Positions 33,305 to 42,318 of a stretch of 64,000 nucleotides of DNA are shown here, piece after piece. The stretch lies in assembly GCA_963780345.1 (NCBI GenBank), contig CAWABU010000006.1, positions 62,001 to 126,000 of the forward strand, written 5' to 3'. The translations under genes and the position numbers were made by a program. The notes below the pieces were generated by a model. The model ran no database searches, was not told the origin of the DNA, and saw only the letters and a list, made by a program, of their open reading frames with translations. This DNA is from PALSA-693 sp963780345. Its GTDB lineage: Bacteria; Actinomycetota; Acidimicrobiia; Acidimicrobiales; Palsa-688. The number at the start of each line of letters is the position of its first letter. Positions within the stretch are counted from its first letter, which is position 1.

Positions 33305-34351
33305 ATGCACATACTCGTTACCGGCGGCGCCGGCTACATCGGTTCACATACCGCAGTCGCACTTTTGCAAAGAGGCGATCAAGTGACGGTAATTGACAAC
33401 CTGATCAACGGATCAGAAGAGGCTATCAAGCGAGTCACCCTTTTGAGCGGCCAGCAAGTGGCCCTCCACAACTTCGATCTATCGGACGTCAGGCCACTCC
33501 GGAGGGTCTTCGATACCACCCCGGTTGACGCGGTTATCCATTTCGCGGGGCTCAAGGCCGTGGCGGAGTCAGTGGCAAGACCTCTCCGTTATTATCAAAA
33601 TAATCTTATTTCCACCTTGAGTCTGTGCCAGGCCATGGAAGAGTATGGGGTCAGGAGGTTGGTATTCAGTTCATCGGCGACGGTATACGGCAATCCTGAG
33701 CGGGTGCCCATCGATGAGCATGCTCCACTCCGGCCTACGAACCCATACGGTCGCACCAAGTTGATGATCGAGGAGATTCTGCAAGACCTGGCAGATGCGC
33801 GGACCGGCTGGCAGATAACCCTGTTGCGTTACTTCAATCCCATCGGTGCGCATGAGTCCGGACTCATCGGTGAGGATCCCAACGGGGTGCCAAACAACCT
33901 ATTGCCCTACGTAGCCCAGGTCGCAGTGGGCGAGCGGCCAACACTTCCCATCTACGGCAACGACTATGACACTTCCGACGGCACCGGCGTCCGTGACTAC
34001 ATTCACGTCGTTGACCTGGCTCACGGCCACATCGCGGCGCTGGAAAAGCCTCCCGAACCAGATAGTCTCGAGGTCTATAACCTGGGAACCGGTCAGGGGA
34101 ATTCTGTTCTGGAGGTCGTCAAAGCCTTCGAGGCGGTCTCGGGCAGGACCATCGACTATCAGATCCTCGGTCGTCGCCCAGGTGACATAGCCACGTGTTA
34201 CGCCCAGGTTGACAAGGCTGAACAGGAGCTAGGTTGGCGGGCTACCAGGTCGCTCTCCGAAGCCTGCCTGGACACCTGGCGATGGCAGTCAGCTAACCCC
34301 GATGGCTACAAGCGCAGTCACTGCAATGGTGACGATCATGGAGCAATGTGA
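33305..34351 (+). CDS. galE: UDP-glucose/UDP-GlcNAc 4-epimerase
   Basis: I start at ATG 33305, giving MHILVTGGAGYIGSHTAVAL, the canonical GalE opening. The 348-residue product has GxxGxxG, FAGLKAVAESVARPLRYYQN, the catalytic SSSATVYG and YGRTK (Ser, Tyr, Lys), LLRYFNPIGAHESG, and GTGVRDYIHVVDLA. It interconverts UDP-Glc/UDP-Gal and, in many homologues, UDP-GlcNAc/UDP-GalNAc in the cytoplasm. GalE-type enzymes are part of both Pel (Gram-positive clusters) and fungal GAG pathways, where they supply UDP-GalNAc and UDP-Gal. The PelF-like gene follows in the same direction after 215 bp. Confidence 0.93.
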   Translation: MHILVTGGAGYIGSHTAVALLQRGDQVTVIDNLINGSEEAIKRVTLLSGQQVALHNFDLSDVRPLRRVFDTTPVDAVIHFAGLKAVAESVARPLRYYQNNLISTLSLCQAMEEYGVRRLVFSSSATVYGNPERVPIDEHAPLRPTNPYGRTKLMIEEILQDLADARTGWQITLLRYFNPIGAHESGLIGEDPNGVPNNLLPYVAQVAVGERPTLPIYGNDYDTSDGTGVRDYIHVVDLAHGHIAALEKPPEPDSLEVYNLGTGQGNSVLEVVKAFEAVSGRTIDYQILGRRPGDIATCYAQVDKAEQELGWRATRSLSEACLDTWRWQSANPDGYKRSHCNGDDHGAM

Positions 34352-34566
34352 TGAGATATCATCCTTTGCGATGGACTGAATGACGCCGCAAATGGTCGAT
34401 AACCGTTCCAGTGGCGTTCCGGCCGTATGATACTGTCGCGGTTCCCTTCAATGGCCGGCGGCCACCACCACAGTAGACATCGACCAAGTTGCGCTCGACC
34501 TAGGGTCGTCGTCGGTCTCCCGTTTCTGGTACGTACTTTGTGGCGTCCGCCCTGCTCTGGTGTCAT

Positions 34567-36072
34567 ATGGATATCGCGCTGATCACCGAGGGGACCTACC
34601 CCTACGTTCAAGGGGGCGTGAGCGTGTGGTGTGACCAGCTTGTGCGCGGTCTGGCCCCGCATCGGTTCCGCGTTTACGGGCTGACCGCGACCGGTGCCGA
34701 GCCGGTGGCCTGGGACCTGCCCGACAACGTGATCGAGGTCAATGCCATCCCGCTCTGGGGGCCGCCGGTTGACGTCCCCCGATCACTGCTCAACTCGCGG
34801 GTGCTACACCAAACCTTCGAGCTACTGACGACCTCCATGGCCGAAGTCGACGGCGAAGCAAACTTCCTCGACGCTCTGCACCAGCTTTATGAGCTGTCCC
34901 GGGAGACTTCGCTCTCCGGCGCACTGGGGTCCAACGGGTGCCTAAGGATACTCCTCGACGCCATGAGCGAGGTCGCCGTCTCCGACCGGACGGTAGCTGC
35001 CGCGTCCGGACCGGCCACCGTCTCGGACGCCCTGTATGCGCTCCAGCTGATCGAGCATCAGTTGCGTGCCCTGTTCGCCCCTGCCCCAGAAGGTGACCTG
35101 TGCCACGCCACGTCCAACGGGCTGGCCGTGCTGACGGCGCTCAGCGCCAGGTGGGCGCGCGGTACGCCGTTCGTCATGAGCGAGCACGGGATCTACCTGC
35201 GGGAACGCTACCTTAGCTACGGGACGGGCAACTTCAGCCACCCGGTCCGTAGCATGATGCTTCGCTTTTTCAGGCTGCTGACGTGGGCCGGGTATCAGAC
35301 GGCCGACCTGATCACCCCCGTGTGCGAGTACAACGGCCGGTGGGCGGAAATAAGCGGGGCGGCACCCGAACGGATCCGGCCAATTTACAACGGCGTCGAC
35401 GCCACCAGGTTTCCGGTGGCCGAGGCGGAACCCGACGTCCCCACCCTGAGCTGGGTAGGTCGGATCGACCCATTGAAGGACGTAGAGACGCTTTTGCGAG
35501 CGTTCGCGATGGTTCGCGAGGCGATCCCGACCGCCCGGCTGCGGATTTTCGGGTCGACGCCAATCGGCAATGAACAATATCGCGACCACTGCGAGCGGCT
35601 GAGGACCGATCTTGGTCTCGATGGAGCCGCCGTCTTCGAAGGGCATATCGCGCCCGTGGTTGCCGCGTATCACGCCGGTCATGTGGTGGTGATGACGAGC
35701 ATCTCCGAGGGCTTCCCCTACACCCTGATCGAATCCATGGCCGCCGGGCGGCCGCCGGTTGCGACGGACGTGGGAGGTGTGAGGGAGGCAGCGGGCGAAG
35801 CCGGACTGATCGTCCCCCCCAAGAACGCCGAGGCCATTGCCGAAGCGAGCGTGCGCCTCCTGTCTGACGACGAGCTTCGCAACTCCATCGGCGAGGCGGC
35901 GCGGGCGCGCATCCTCTCCCTCTTCACGGTGGAGCGATGCACGGCCCGCTTTGAAGCCGTCTACCGCGAGTTGGTGGACACGACCTGGTGGACGAGGCCG
36001 CAAACGCTCGCGCCGTTGAGGTCGACCGCGCCGTTGACCAAGATCGCTCCCGACTTCGCCGACGCGGTGTAG
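34567..36072 (+). CDS. PelF-like GT4 glycosyltransferase, copy 1
   Basis: I start at ATG 34567 by comparison with copy 2, which begins with the same MDIALITEGTYP. The 501-residue protein has the PelF/DUF3492 N-terminus (EGTYPYVQGGVSVWCDQL), VMSEHGIYLRERYLSY near residue 205, then the GT4 donor domain: PIYNGVDATRF, LSWVGRIDPLKDVETLL and EGFPYTLIESMAAG with the E-x7-E nucleotide-sugar site near residue 380. PelF uses UDP-GalNAc to build the Pel polymer at the inner membrane face. It is probably cotranscribed with galE and convergent with the second Sph3-like gene. Confidence 0.85.
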   Translation: MDIALITEGTYPYVQGGVSVWCDQLVRGLAPHRFRVYGLTATGAEPVAWDLPDNVIEVNAIPLWGPPVDVPRSLLNSRVLHQTFELLTTSMAEVDGEANFLDALHQLYELSRETSLSGALGSNGCLRILLDAMSEVAVSDRTVAAASGPATVSDALYALQLIEHQLRALFAPAPEGDLCHATSNGLAVLTALSARWARGTPFVMSEHGIYLRERYLSYGTGNFSHPVRSMMLRFFRLLTWAGYQTADLITPVCEYNGRWAEISGAAPERIRPIYNGVDATRFPVAEAEPDVPTLSWVGRIDPLKDVETLLRAFAMVREAIPTARLRIFGSTPIGNEQYRDHCERLRTDLGLDGAAVFEGHIAPVVAAYHAGHVVVMTSISEGFPYTLIESMAAGRPPVATDVGGVREAAGEAGLIVPPKNAEAIAEASVRLLSDDELRNSIGEAARARILSLFTVERCTARFEAVYRELVDTTWWTRPQTLAPLRSTAPLTKIAPDFADAV

Positions 36073-36161
36073 CGGCGCCCTCCCGATTACACACTGCTGG
36101 CGGGCGACGATTTTCCGCCCCTTCTGCGGATGTCGTCCACCTGAGGGTGCTTGGTCAAGTC

Positions 36162-37319
36162 CTAGGTTGCCCTCATGAGCTGGGCGTCCGCTAGTTCCCG
36201 GGCCAAGTAGCCATTCCACGGAGCCTTCCCGGATGAGGGGTTTGGGCTGAAGCCACCAGGGAGCTGGTCATACGGGTTCAACCCTGAGTCGTCGGTCACG
36301 TAGACATAGCCGGCATTGCCCTTCGAGAGTGACATCACCTGGTCGAGAGCTCCCTCGCCTGCAGTCCCGTAGACGATGTGCATGATCTCGTCGGGGCTTG
36401 CGGGTGTCCATGTCAGCTGCCACGGGTAATGCCACGTCCCCCCGGTTTCCACCTTGGTGAGGTAAGAGGCGGCCGGCCCTTCGAAAGTGACGATGACGTC
36501 GGCCGCATGCTGGTAGCACTGCGGCACGGTTTGGCCCGGGTTCAGAACGACGAAGGCCCCCGGGTGATGAACTTTGACGTACTGGTCCAGCTGCAGGTAG
36601 GCGCGGGCGTAGGAGTCTCCGATGCTGATGCCGTCGACCCCGCAACCGACGTCGCCGTCGGCGGAGAAGCCGGCCCCCTGGTCGAGAAAGATCCCGCCGA
36701 GGCCAGTTGAGCCGTACTGGCGGTACCAGGCGTCTACGTCGTGAGTGGCCTGCTGGACCCAATCCTGGACGGTGCTGCCGCCGCTTCTCGTGGTCAAGCC
36801 CGAGCTGCCCAGATGACCGGTATCCACATAGCCGAGGACCTTGACGGGGTCGGCGCCCTTGTCCATGGCTCGGATGGTGGCCTGATAGGCGCGCACGGCG
36901 GGGGATGGCCCGGGCGTGAGGCCTGGACCGCTGTCGATGTCGGCGACTGCGAACGTCAGGTTCGGGTTGTCGTCATCCAGCAATTGGGCCCAGGGGGACG
37001 TGCAGGTGCGGCCGTCACCGGCTCTGGAGCAGTCGCCCGGACCGATGGAGGCCGGTGAGAAATAGGCCGGCACCCCGACGTGCTGGCCGATCGCGGGCCT
37101 CGCAGCCGAACGTGGCCCGGATCTGGTGAGCCCTGCCGTCACGGCCAATGCGACCATGGCCACCAGGACGGCGAGAGCGGTGATCCAGGCGACCGGCCGC
37201 CGGCGCCGGGCCCCTTTGCCTGGTTCGCCGGTGACCGGCGGATTTGCGCTCGAGGGTCCGGTGGGGCGGGAGGGTCGTCCCCGAACCCGCCCGCCCCGTC
37301 CCGTTCCGACCGGAACCAC
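36162..37319 (-). CDS. Membrane-anchored spherulin-4/Sph3-like protein
   Basis: GTG start at 37319, 9 bp after the stop of the Agd3-like gene, so the two are cotranscribed. The 385-residue protein has an Arg/Pro-rich cytoplasmic N-terminus, a single TM (AWITALAVLVAMVALAVTAG) and an outer barrel: VPAYFSPASIGPGDC, LTFAVADIDSGPG, VLGYVDTGHLGSSG, LGGIFLDQGAGF, FVVLNPGQTVPQC, VIVTFEGPAASY and MHIVYGTAGEGAL. This is the spherulin-4/GH135 fold. As in the copy at 31610, the acidic pair is D-Q. Cysteines in the barrel suggest an oxidising location. It may trim or bind the nascent polysaccharide. Confidence 0.8.
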   Translation of the reverse strand: MVPVGTGRGGRVRGRPSRPTGPSSANPPVTGEPGKGARRRRPVAWITALAVLVAMVALAVTAGLTRSGPRSAARPAIGQHVGVPAYFSPASIGPGDCSRAGDGRTCTSPWAQLLDDDNPNLTFAVADIDSGPGLTPGPSPAVRAYQATIRAMDKGADPVKVLGYVDTGHLGSSGLTTRSGGSTVQDWVQQATHDVDAWYRQYGSTGLGGIFLDQGAGFSADGDVGCGVDGISIGDSYARAYLQLDQYVKVHHPGAFVVLNPGQTVPQCYQHAADVIVTFEGPAASYLTKVETGGTWHYPWQLTWTPASPDEIMHIVYGTAGEGALDQVMSLSKGNAGYVYVTDDSGLNPYDQLPGGFSPNPSSGKAPWNGYLARELADAQLMRAT

Positions 37320-37328
37320 TCTTCGCCG

Positions 37329-40300
37329 CTAGGACGAGTAGAGGTGATGAGCCGAGTTGACGATCCATGGGTTGCCTCGGGGATCCACCGAAATGCCGAC
37401 GGCGCCGCCCCGCACCGCCGTCCACCCCTTGCCGTTCCAGTGATAGATGCCGTACCCACCCGCCACCGGATTGGCACCGACAATCCACACCGACCCGTTG
37501 GCGCCGACACCGACATCGGTGGCCGCGCCCGGGTAGCCGGCCCAGCTGCGGCCGGTCCAGTGGGAGATGTGGTGAGCCGAATTGACCACCCAGGCGTTGC
37601 CCCCCTGGTCCACTGCGATCCTGACCGCGGCACCCGGCAGGGCCGCCCAGGCCCGGCCGTTCCAGCGATAGATGCCGTACCCGCCCGCCACCGGATGGGC
37701 ACCGACAATCCACACCGACCCGTTGGCGCCCACACCGACATCGGTGGCCGCGCCCGGGTAGCCGGCCCAGCTGCGGCCAGTCCAGTGGTAGATGTGGTGA
37801 GCCGAATTGACCACCCAGGGGTTACCGGTGCGATCCACGGCAATCCTGACGGCCCCGCCCGCTACCGCCGTCCACGCCTTGCCGTTCCATCGATAGATGC
37901 CGTACCCGCCCGAAACCCGGTTGGTGCCGACGATCCACACCGACCCGTTGGCGCCTACACCGATGTCGGTGGCCCCACCCGGGCGGGGGATGAACACGGC
38001 GAGGCTCACGGTCAGGGTGTAGTTCTGGATGACACTGCCCGAAGGGCTTTTGGCCGTCAGCGTGAGGTGATACGTCCCAGCGGTGCCGGCTCCCGGCGTG
38101 CCCGCCAGCGTGGCCGTCCCGTTCCCGTTGTCCTTGAAGGCCACACCCGCAGGAAGGGCCCCCTTTTCGGTGACCGCTGGAGCCGGGTAGCCGCTCGTCA
38201 TCACGTTGAAGGTCCCCGCCGCGCCGACGGAGAGATTCGTCTGCGCCGCGCTGGTGATCCGGGGAACCTGGGCCACTTTCAGCGTGAAGGTCTGGGTCGC
38301 GGGGCCACTGCCATTGGTGGCCGTGATGGCCAAGGCGTATGACCCACCAGTGCCGGCGGCCGGCGCGCCGGCCAGCGTTCCGGTTCCGTTGCCGTTGTCC
38401 TTGAAGGTCACGCCGGAGGGCAGGGCGCCCGACTCGCTCAGCAACGGGGCTGGAAAGCCTGTCGTGGTGACCGTGAAGGCCCCGGCGGTGCCCACGGAAA
38501 AGCCGGTCGATGGGGCGCTGGTGACCGTTGGCCCCTCATCCACACTGAGGGTGAAGGTCTGAGTCGCGCTGCCGGCGCTGTTGAGGGCCGTGAGCGTCAG
38601 CGGGTAGGTCCCGCCGCTGCCGTGTGTCGGCGTGCCGGCCAGGGTGGCCGTCCCATTGCCGTCGTCCTTGAACGTCACCCCTGGGGGAAGGGCCCCGGTC
38701 TCGGTGAGGGCGGGGGCAGGAGCGCCGGTGGCGGTCACGGCAAACGAGCCCACCTGTCCGACGGTGAGGACGAAGCTGGCAGGGCTGGTGATCGCCGGGG
38801 TAACGGGCGGGCTGACCGTGATGGTGAGCGCCAGCGTCGCAGTGCTGCCCGACGCGTTGGCGGCGGACAGGCTGACGGGATAGGTGCCCGTCGTGCTGGC
38901 GGTGCCGGCGATGGTGGCGGTGCCGTTGCTGTTAGCGGCGAAGGAGAGGCCGCCCGGCAGCGCCCCGCTCTCGGTGATGGTGGCGGCCGGGAAGCCCGTG
39001 GTCGTGACGTTGTACGTGCCGGCGACGCCCGTGAGGAAGAGGGCGGTGGCCGGGCTGGTGATCGTCGGGGCTTCGTCGTTGGTGAGAGAGAAGGCTTGCG
39101 AGATCGATCCGGACGCATTCGTCGCGGTCAGGGTGAAGGGGTAGCTGCCCCCGCTGCCCGCGGCCGCCGTGCCCGCAATGGTGGCGGTGCCGTCGCCGTT
39201 ATCGGTGAACGTGAGCCCGGCGGGCAGTGCGCCCACCTCCGTTACGGCCGGGTTGGGCTCGCCGGTCGTGGTGATCTTGAAGGTAAATGGCGCACCCACT
39301 ATCGAAGTGGATGAGGCCGAGCTGGTGAATGCAGGCGGGACATGGAGATCGATGGTTTCGGTGGCACCGGTGGCGAGGTTCACCCAGTCCGAGAGCTGCC
39401 CTCCGTAGGACTGACCAAACGCCGAGCCGCTGACCGTGGTGCCCGTAGGCATGGTGACGGGGACGTTGACGGCCGAGCCCGAGTTCGTGATCGTAACCAC
39501 GCCGTTGGTCTTGCTGGCACTCACCGACCCGGCGCTCCCGGCCTGCGCCCAGGCGGCCTGGTTGGCCAGGACCTGGGCCTCGCTGACATCCGTCATCTGC
39601 GAGAGCGGAGCGGTGTACCAGGAGTTGTACAGAGCCAGCATGTTGCTGATAAGGCTCAGGATGGTGTAGCCATAGTCCTGGCCGCTGAGCGTCGCCGGAC
39701 CGATCAGGTTGCTCTGGTGGGCGTAGCCAACCCGGGGGTCGTTGTCGAGGACGTGGCTCAACATGATGTGCGACTCCGACGCCAGCAGCCCGGCCTCGGT
39801 CAGGGGGGCGGCGACGCAGGTGGTCGCCGACGTGCTGGCGCAATGGCCGGTTTCCCCGGCGGGATTGGCTGAACCCAGAGAGGCGCCTTGCGCCACATAG
39901 AGGGTGTTGTACTCGTTGAGCTCGTCGGGCCAGTTGGAGGCGTTGTAGTAGACGTTGCTCGGGTAGCGCGGCGCGCCCAGCGCAGCCCCCAGCGAGTACT
40001 GCTGGGGCTGGCGGGAAGCGTCCTCGGCGAAGGTGGTCACGCCGGTGCCGGCCAGGGCGGCGGGCATGTTGGGGTTCTCGATCCCGGAGTGCTCACCCGT
40101 CACAACGGCGGCCGGGGTGTAGTTGGTCAGTCCGTTGGCGGCAGCGAACGCCTGGTTCAGGCCGATTTCCTGCTCGATGGAGGAGTCGGGCGACGCGCTG
40201 GTAGCTGGCAGCCATCCGCTCGGGTTGCTGGCACAGTCGATGCCGGGGTTGGTGGCTGTGGGCGAGGCTGGATCCGAGTTGGGCACCCTTCCGGCGGTGG

Positions 40301-41927
40301 CCCCGGTGTCGGTGAAGCTGTAGGTCGTCGCCGCGTTCGCCGCAGGATTCTCCGCGACGTGGCCGACCAGGCCGTACGTGGTGGCGCCGGGATCCTCCCG
40401 GTAGACGTAGTAACCCCAGAAGCCCGTGCCGCCGGTGTGGCTGGCCTCCTCCTGGGCCAGCGAAGGACCCGCGGTGCCATCGGCGCCCGCCCCGTTGGTG
40501 GCCTCGGGCCACGTCAGGGCGACCGACCCGGCCGCCGCCACCACCGCGCTCTGGGGCGCGGAGGGCTCGGACTCACCGTAGGCAGTGGCCGCCGTGACCT
40601 CATAACTGTAGGTGCCCGCAGTGAAGGTGCCCCCGGAGCTGTTGGCCGTGACCGTGCTGAGAACCTGCGGGGACGAGGTGGTGCAGCCCAGGAAGAGGTG
40701 GGACCAGGTGTGATTGATCCAGTTGAACGAAGACTGGTTGGCCAGGAGAGCGTTGACCAGCCCGGCATCGTTGGGGTAGGACGCGTTCACTTTTTGACCG
40801 GGATCGGTGAAGGTGCCCCCGTTGTCGGTGATAGAGCCTGAGCACTTCGCGGTGGACTCGTCTGCGGCCTTGTCGGCGGTACACGCGCCGATGGCGTTGA
40901 AGGCCAGATTGAGGGTGATCCCTGTTTGCTTCTCCCAGGCCACCACATAGGCCACATCGGCCGCGCTCATCTGCACGTCAGCCGGCACGCCCGGGGCCGA
41001 CCCCGCTGCTACCCCCTGATCAGCCGTCGGGCACGAGAAGTCGGGCGGGTCGGTGGCCGCCGGAGTGCACTGGAACTGCGAGCTCCACTCGTTGTCAGCG
41101 ATGAAATTGTCGTCGATGTCCTGGCCGAAGTAGTTGCGATAGAGGCCCAGGTGGGTATCGCTTGTGACCCAATTGATGAGCCCGGGCGCGAGGAGCAGCC
41201 ACTGCAGCTGATCGGAGTTATAGTTGAAGAACAGCGACAGCTCGGATACCCCGGCCTGGGCATCGGTACTGGGGTGCTGGTACACACCCGCCAGGGCATG
41301 GCCGGCGGCGTCGTCGATCCACGGGGTGAACGGCGCCGCCGCCGTGGCTGTCGCGGTGTAACCGAAGGTTCCGCTGTCGAAGGGGATCGGACCCTTGAGC
41401 TCGGGAAGGGCGGCTACACCCGCTGAGGTCAGCGTGCCGGTCGTTCCGTCCAAGGCTCCCGCGGTTACGTCGGTGGCGCCCCGAAGCGGGTCGGGGAACA
41501 TGTATCCATCGACCTGGCGGATTCCGAAAGTGGACTCGTAGGAGAAAAGGCCGGTCAGTTGACCGGAGGCGAAGTTGTTCGGCGAGTCGGCAATCACGAT
41601 CCCGTTGAAGTTCGCGGTGGAGCCGGACGACAGGGCCGGCAGGCTCACCGTCTCGGACCCCGCCGCGCCCGTCGCGTCTACCTCGGTGTACGGCACCCCT
41701 TCGCTGGCTAGCGCTTTGGCCCATGCCGCCGTGGTGGAATCGGCGCTGCCGCCGATCCCGCCGATCAAGAGGACGCGCAGGTTGATGGTAGGGGGGGTTG
41801 CAGCCGACGCCCCCGCCGTGGCCAGTATCAATCCCGCCGGGAGGACCAACAGGGTCGCCAGGAGAGCTACCAGCAACCGGCTTCCAGGAATACGCCCCAA
41901 AGCAGACATGCACCAATCCGATCTCAT
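37329..41927 (-). CDS. Giant secreted Agd3-like putative polysaccharide deacetylase
   Basis: This 1532-residue protein has a signal peptide (SRLLVALLATLLVLPAG ... ASAATP). Residues about 45-840 resemble the Agd3/CE18 deacetylase: RVLLIGGIGGSADS, FGQDIDDNFIADNEW (metal Asps), FNWINHTWSHLFLGC (H-x3-H), VVTGEHSGIENPNMP and RVGYAHQSNLIGP. Five Ig-like He_PIG domains of about 88 residues follow (motif GALPxGvTFkDNGnGTaTLAGtP), then three 75-residue propeller-like repeats (GANGSVWIVG ... GGYGIYRWNGKAW). Fungal Agd3 deacetylates GalNAc in GAG; here that role is inferred from motifs and neighbours. The start could be the ATG at 41927 or 41909. Confidence 0.6.
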   Translation of the reverse strand: MRSDWCMSALGRIPGSRLLVALLATLLVLPAGLILATAGASAATPPTINLRVLLIGGIGGSADSTTAAWAKALASEGVPYTEVDATGAAGSETVSLPALSSGSTANFNGIVIADSPNNFASGQLTGLFSYESTFGIRQVDGYMFPDPLRGATDVTAGALDGTTGTLTSAGVAALPELKGPIPFDSGTFGYTATATAAAPFTPWIDDAAGHALAGVYQHPSTDAQAGVSELSLFFNYNSDQLQWLLLAPGLINWVTSDTHLGLYRNYFGQDIDDNFIADNEWSSQFQCTPAATDPPDFSCPTADQGVAAGSAPGVPADVQMSAADVAYVVAWEKQTGITLNLAFNAIGACTADKAADESTAKCSGSITDNGGTFTDPGQKVNASYPNDAGLVNALLANQSSFNWINHTWSHLFLGCTTSSPQVLSTVTANSSGGTFTAGTYSYEVTAATAYGESEPSAPQSAVVAAAGSVALTWPEATNGAGADGTAGPSLAQEEASHTGGTGFWGYYVYREDPGATTYGLVGHVAENPAANAATTYSFTDTGATAGRVPNSDPASPTATNPGIDCASNPSGWLPATSASPDSSIEQEIGLNQAFAAANGLTNYTPAAVVTGEHSGIENPNMPAALAGTGVTTFAEDASRQPQQYSLGAALGAPRYPSNVYYNASNWPDELNEYNTLYVAQGASLGSANPAGETGHCASTSATTCVAAPLTEAGLLASESHIMLSHVLDNDPRVGYAHQSNLIGPATLSGQDYGYTILSLISNMLALYNSWYTAPLSQMTDVSEAQVLANQAAWAQAGSAGSVSASKTNGVVTITNSGSAVNVPVTMPTGTTVSGSAFGQSYGGQLSDWVNLATGATETIDLHVPPAFTSSASSTSIVGAPFTFKITTTGEPNPAVTEVGALPAGLTFTDNGDGTATIAGTAAAGSGGSYPFTLTATNASGSISQAFSLTNDEAPTITSPATALFLTGVAGTYNVTTTGFPAATITESGALPGGLSFAANSNGTATIAGTASTTGTYPVSLSAANASGSTATLALTITVSPPVTPAITSPASFVLTVGQVGSFAVTATGAPAPALTETGALPPGVTFKDDGNGTATLAGTPTHGSGGTYPLTLTALNSAGSATQTFTLSVDEGPTVTSAPSTGFSVGTAGAFTVTTTGFPAPLLSESGALPSGVTFKDNGNGTGTLAGAPAAGTGGSYALAITATNGSGPATQTFTLKVAQVPRITSAAQTNLSVGAAGTFNVMTSGYPAPAVTEKGALPAGVAFKDNGNGTATLAGTPGAGTAGTYHLTLTAKSPSGSVIQNYTLTVSLAVFIPRPGGATDIGVGANGSVWIVGTNRVSGGYGIYRWNGKAWTAVAGGAVRIAVDRTGNPWVVNSAHHIYHWTGRSWAGYPGAATDVGVGANGSVWIVGAHPVAGGYGIYRWNGRAWAALPGAAVRIAVDQGGNAWVVNSAHHISHWTGRSWAGYPGAATDVGVGANGSVWIVGANPVAGGYGIYHWNGKGWTAVRGGAVGISVDPRGNPWIVNSAHHLYSS
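37332..37979. repeat. Three 225-bp repeats coding propeller blades
   Basis: Copies lie at about 37755-37979, 37530-37754 and 37332-37529 (the last shorter). They are highly alike at DNA level (for example CCGACCCGTTGGCGCC recurs), which indicates recent tandem duplication. Confidence 0.8.
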
Positions 41928-42318
41928 ACCAGAAGAGCCGCGCCGCCCACCGGCTCGCTCTCAGCCCTCTTCGGGCTCCGACCAAACACCCTAGGGCAGA
42001 GGAAGGGGGTTGAACACCCGAGACTTTGGCCAGACCACCCGGGTTATTGGGTGCTCGAGCCCCTAATTGTTATGGCGCCGCTCACCGTCGTATCATCGGC
42101 GGGCCCACTCCAGCTCGTCGCCAGCACCACATTTCGAGGGTCTGGGCCGCAAATCCCGCGGGGTGCACGAGCGAGGTCTGGGGCCGCGACTGGAGGCCGC
42201 CCGCTAACTCCCGGGTTCTATCGCGCCGTGTAACTCTTACACTGTCACAAGGGCAAAAGAAGAAACGACCGAGGGGCGGGGTTCAGATTCAATGCAGTCG
42301 TAAGTCGGGACGTCAGCG
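41928..42318. promoter_or_regulatory. Divergent promoter region, agd3-like/pelF2
   Basis: This 390-base gap serves two divergent units of the polysaccharide locus. It is locally A/T-richer at 42225-42275 (TAACTCTTACACTGTCACAA), a plausible promoter for the rightward pelF-like gene. GGGTTGAACACCC at 42007-42019 is a short imperfect palindrome. No gene is present. Confidence 0.4.

Noticed and set aside
34567..36072. Glycogen synthase or ordinary GT4 sugar transferase
   Set aside because: The EGTYPYVQGGVSVW opening and the DUF3492-like first domain fit PelF better than glycogen synthases.
37332..37979. CRISPR array or transposon repeat
   Set aside because: The repeats are 225 bp, in frame and code for propeller blades within one protein. 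No spacer structure exists.
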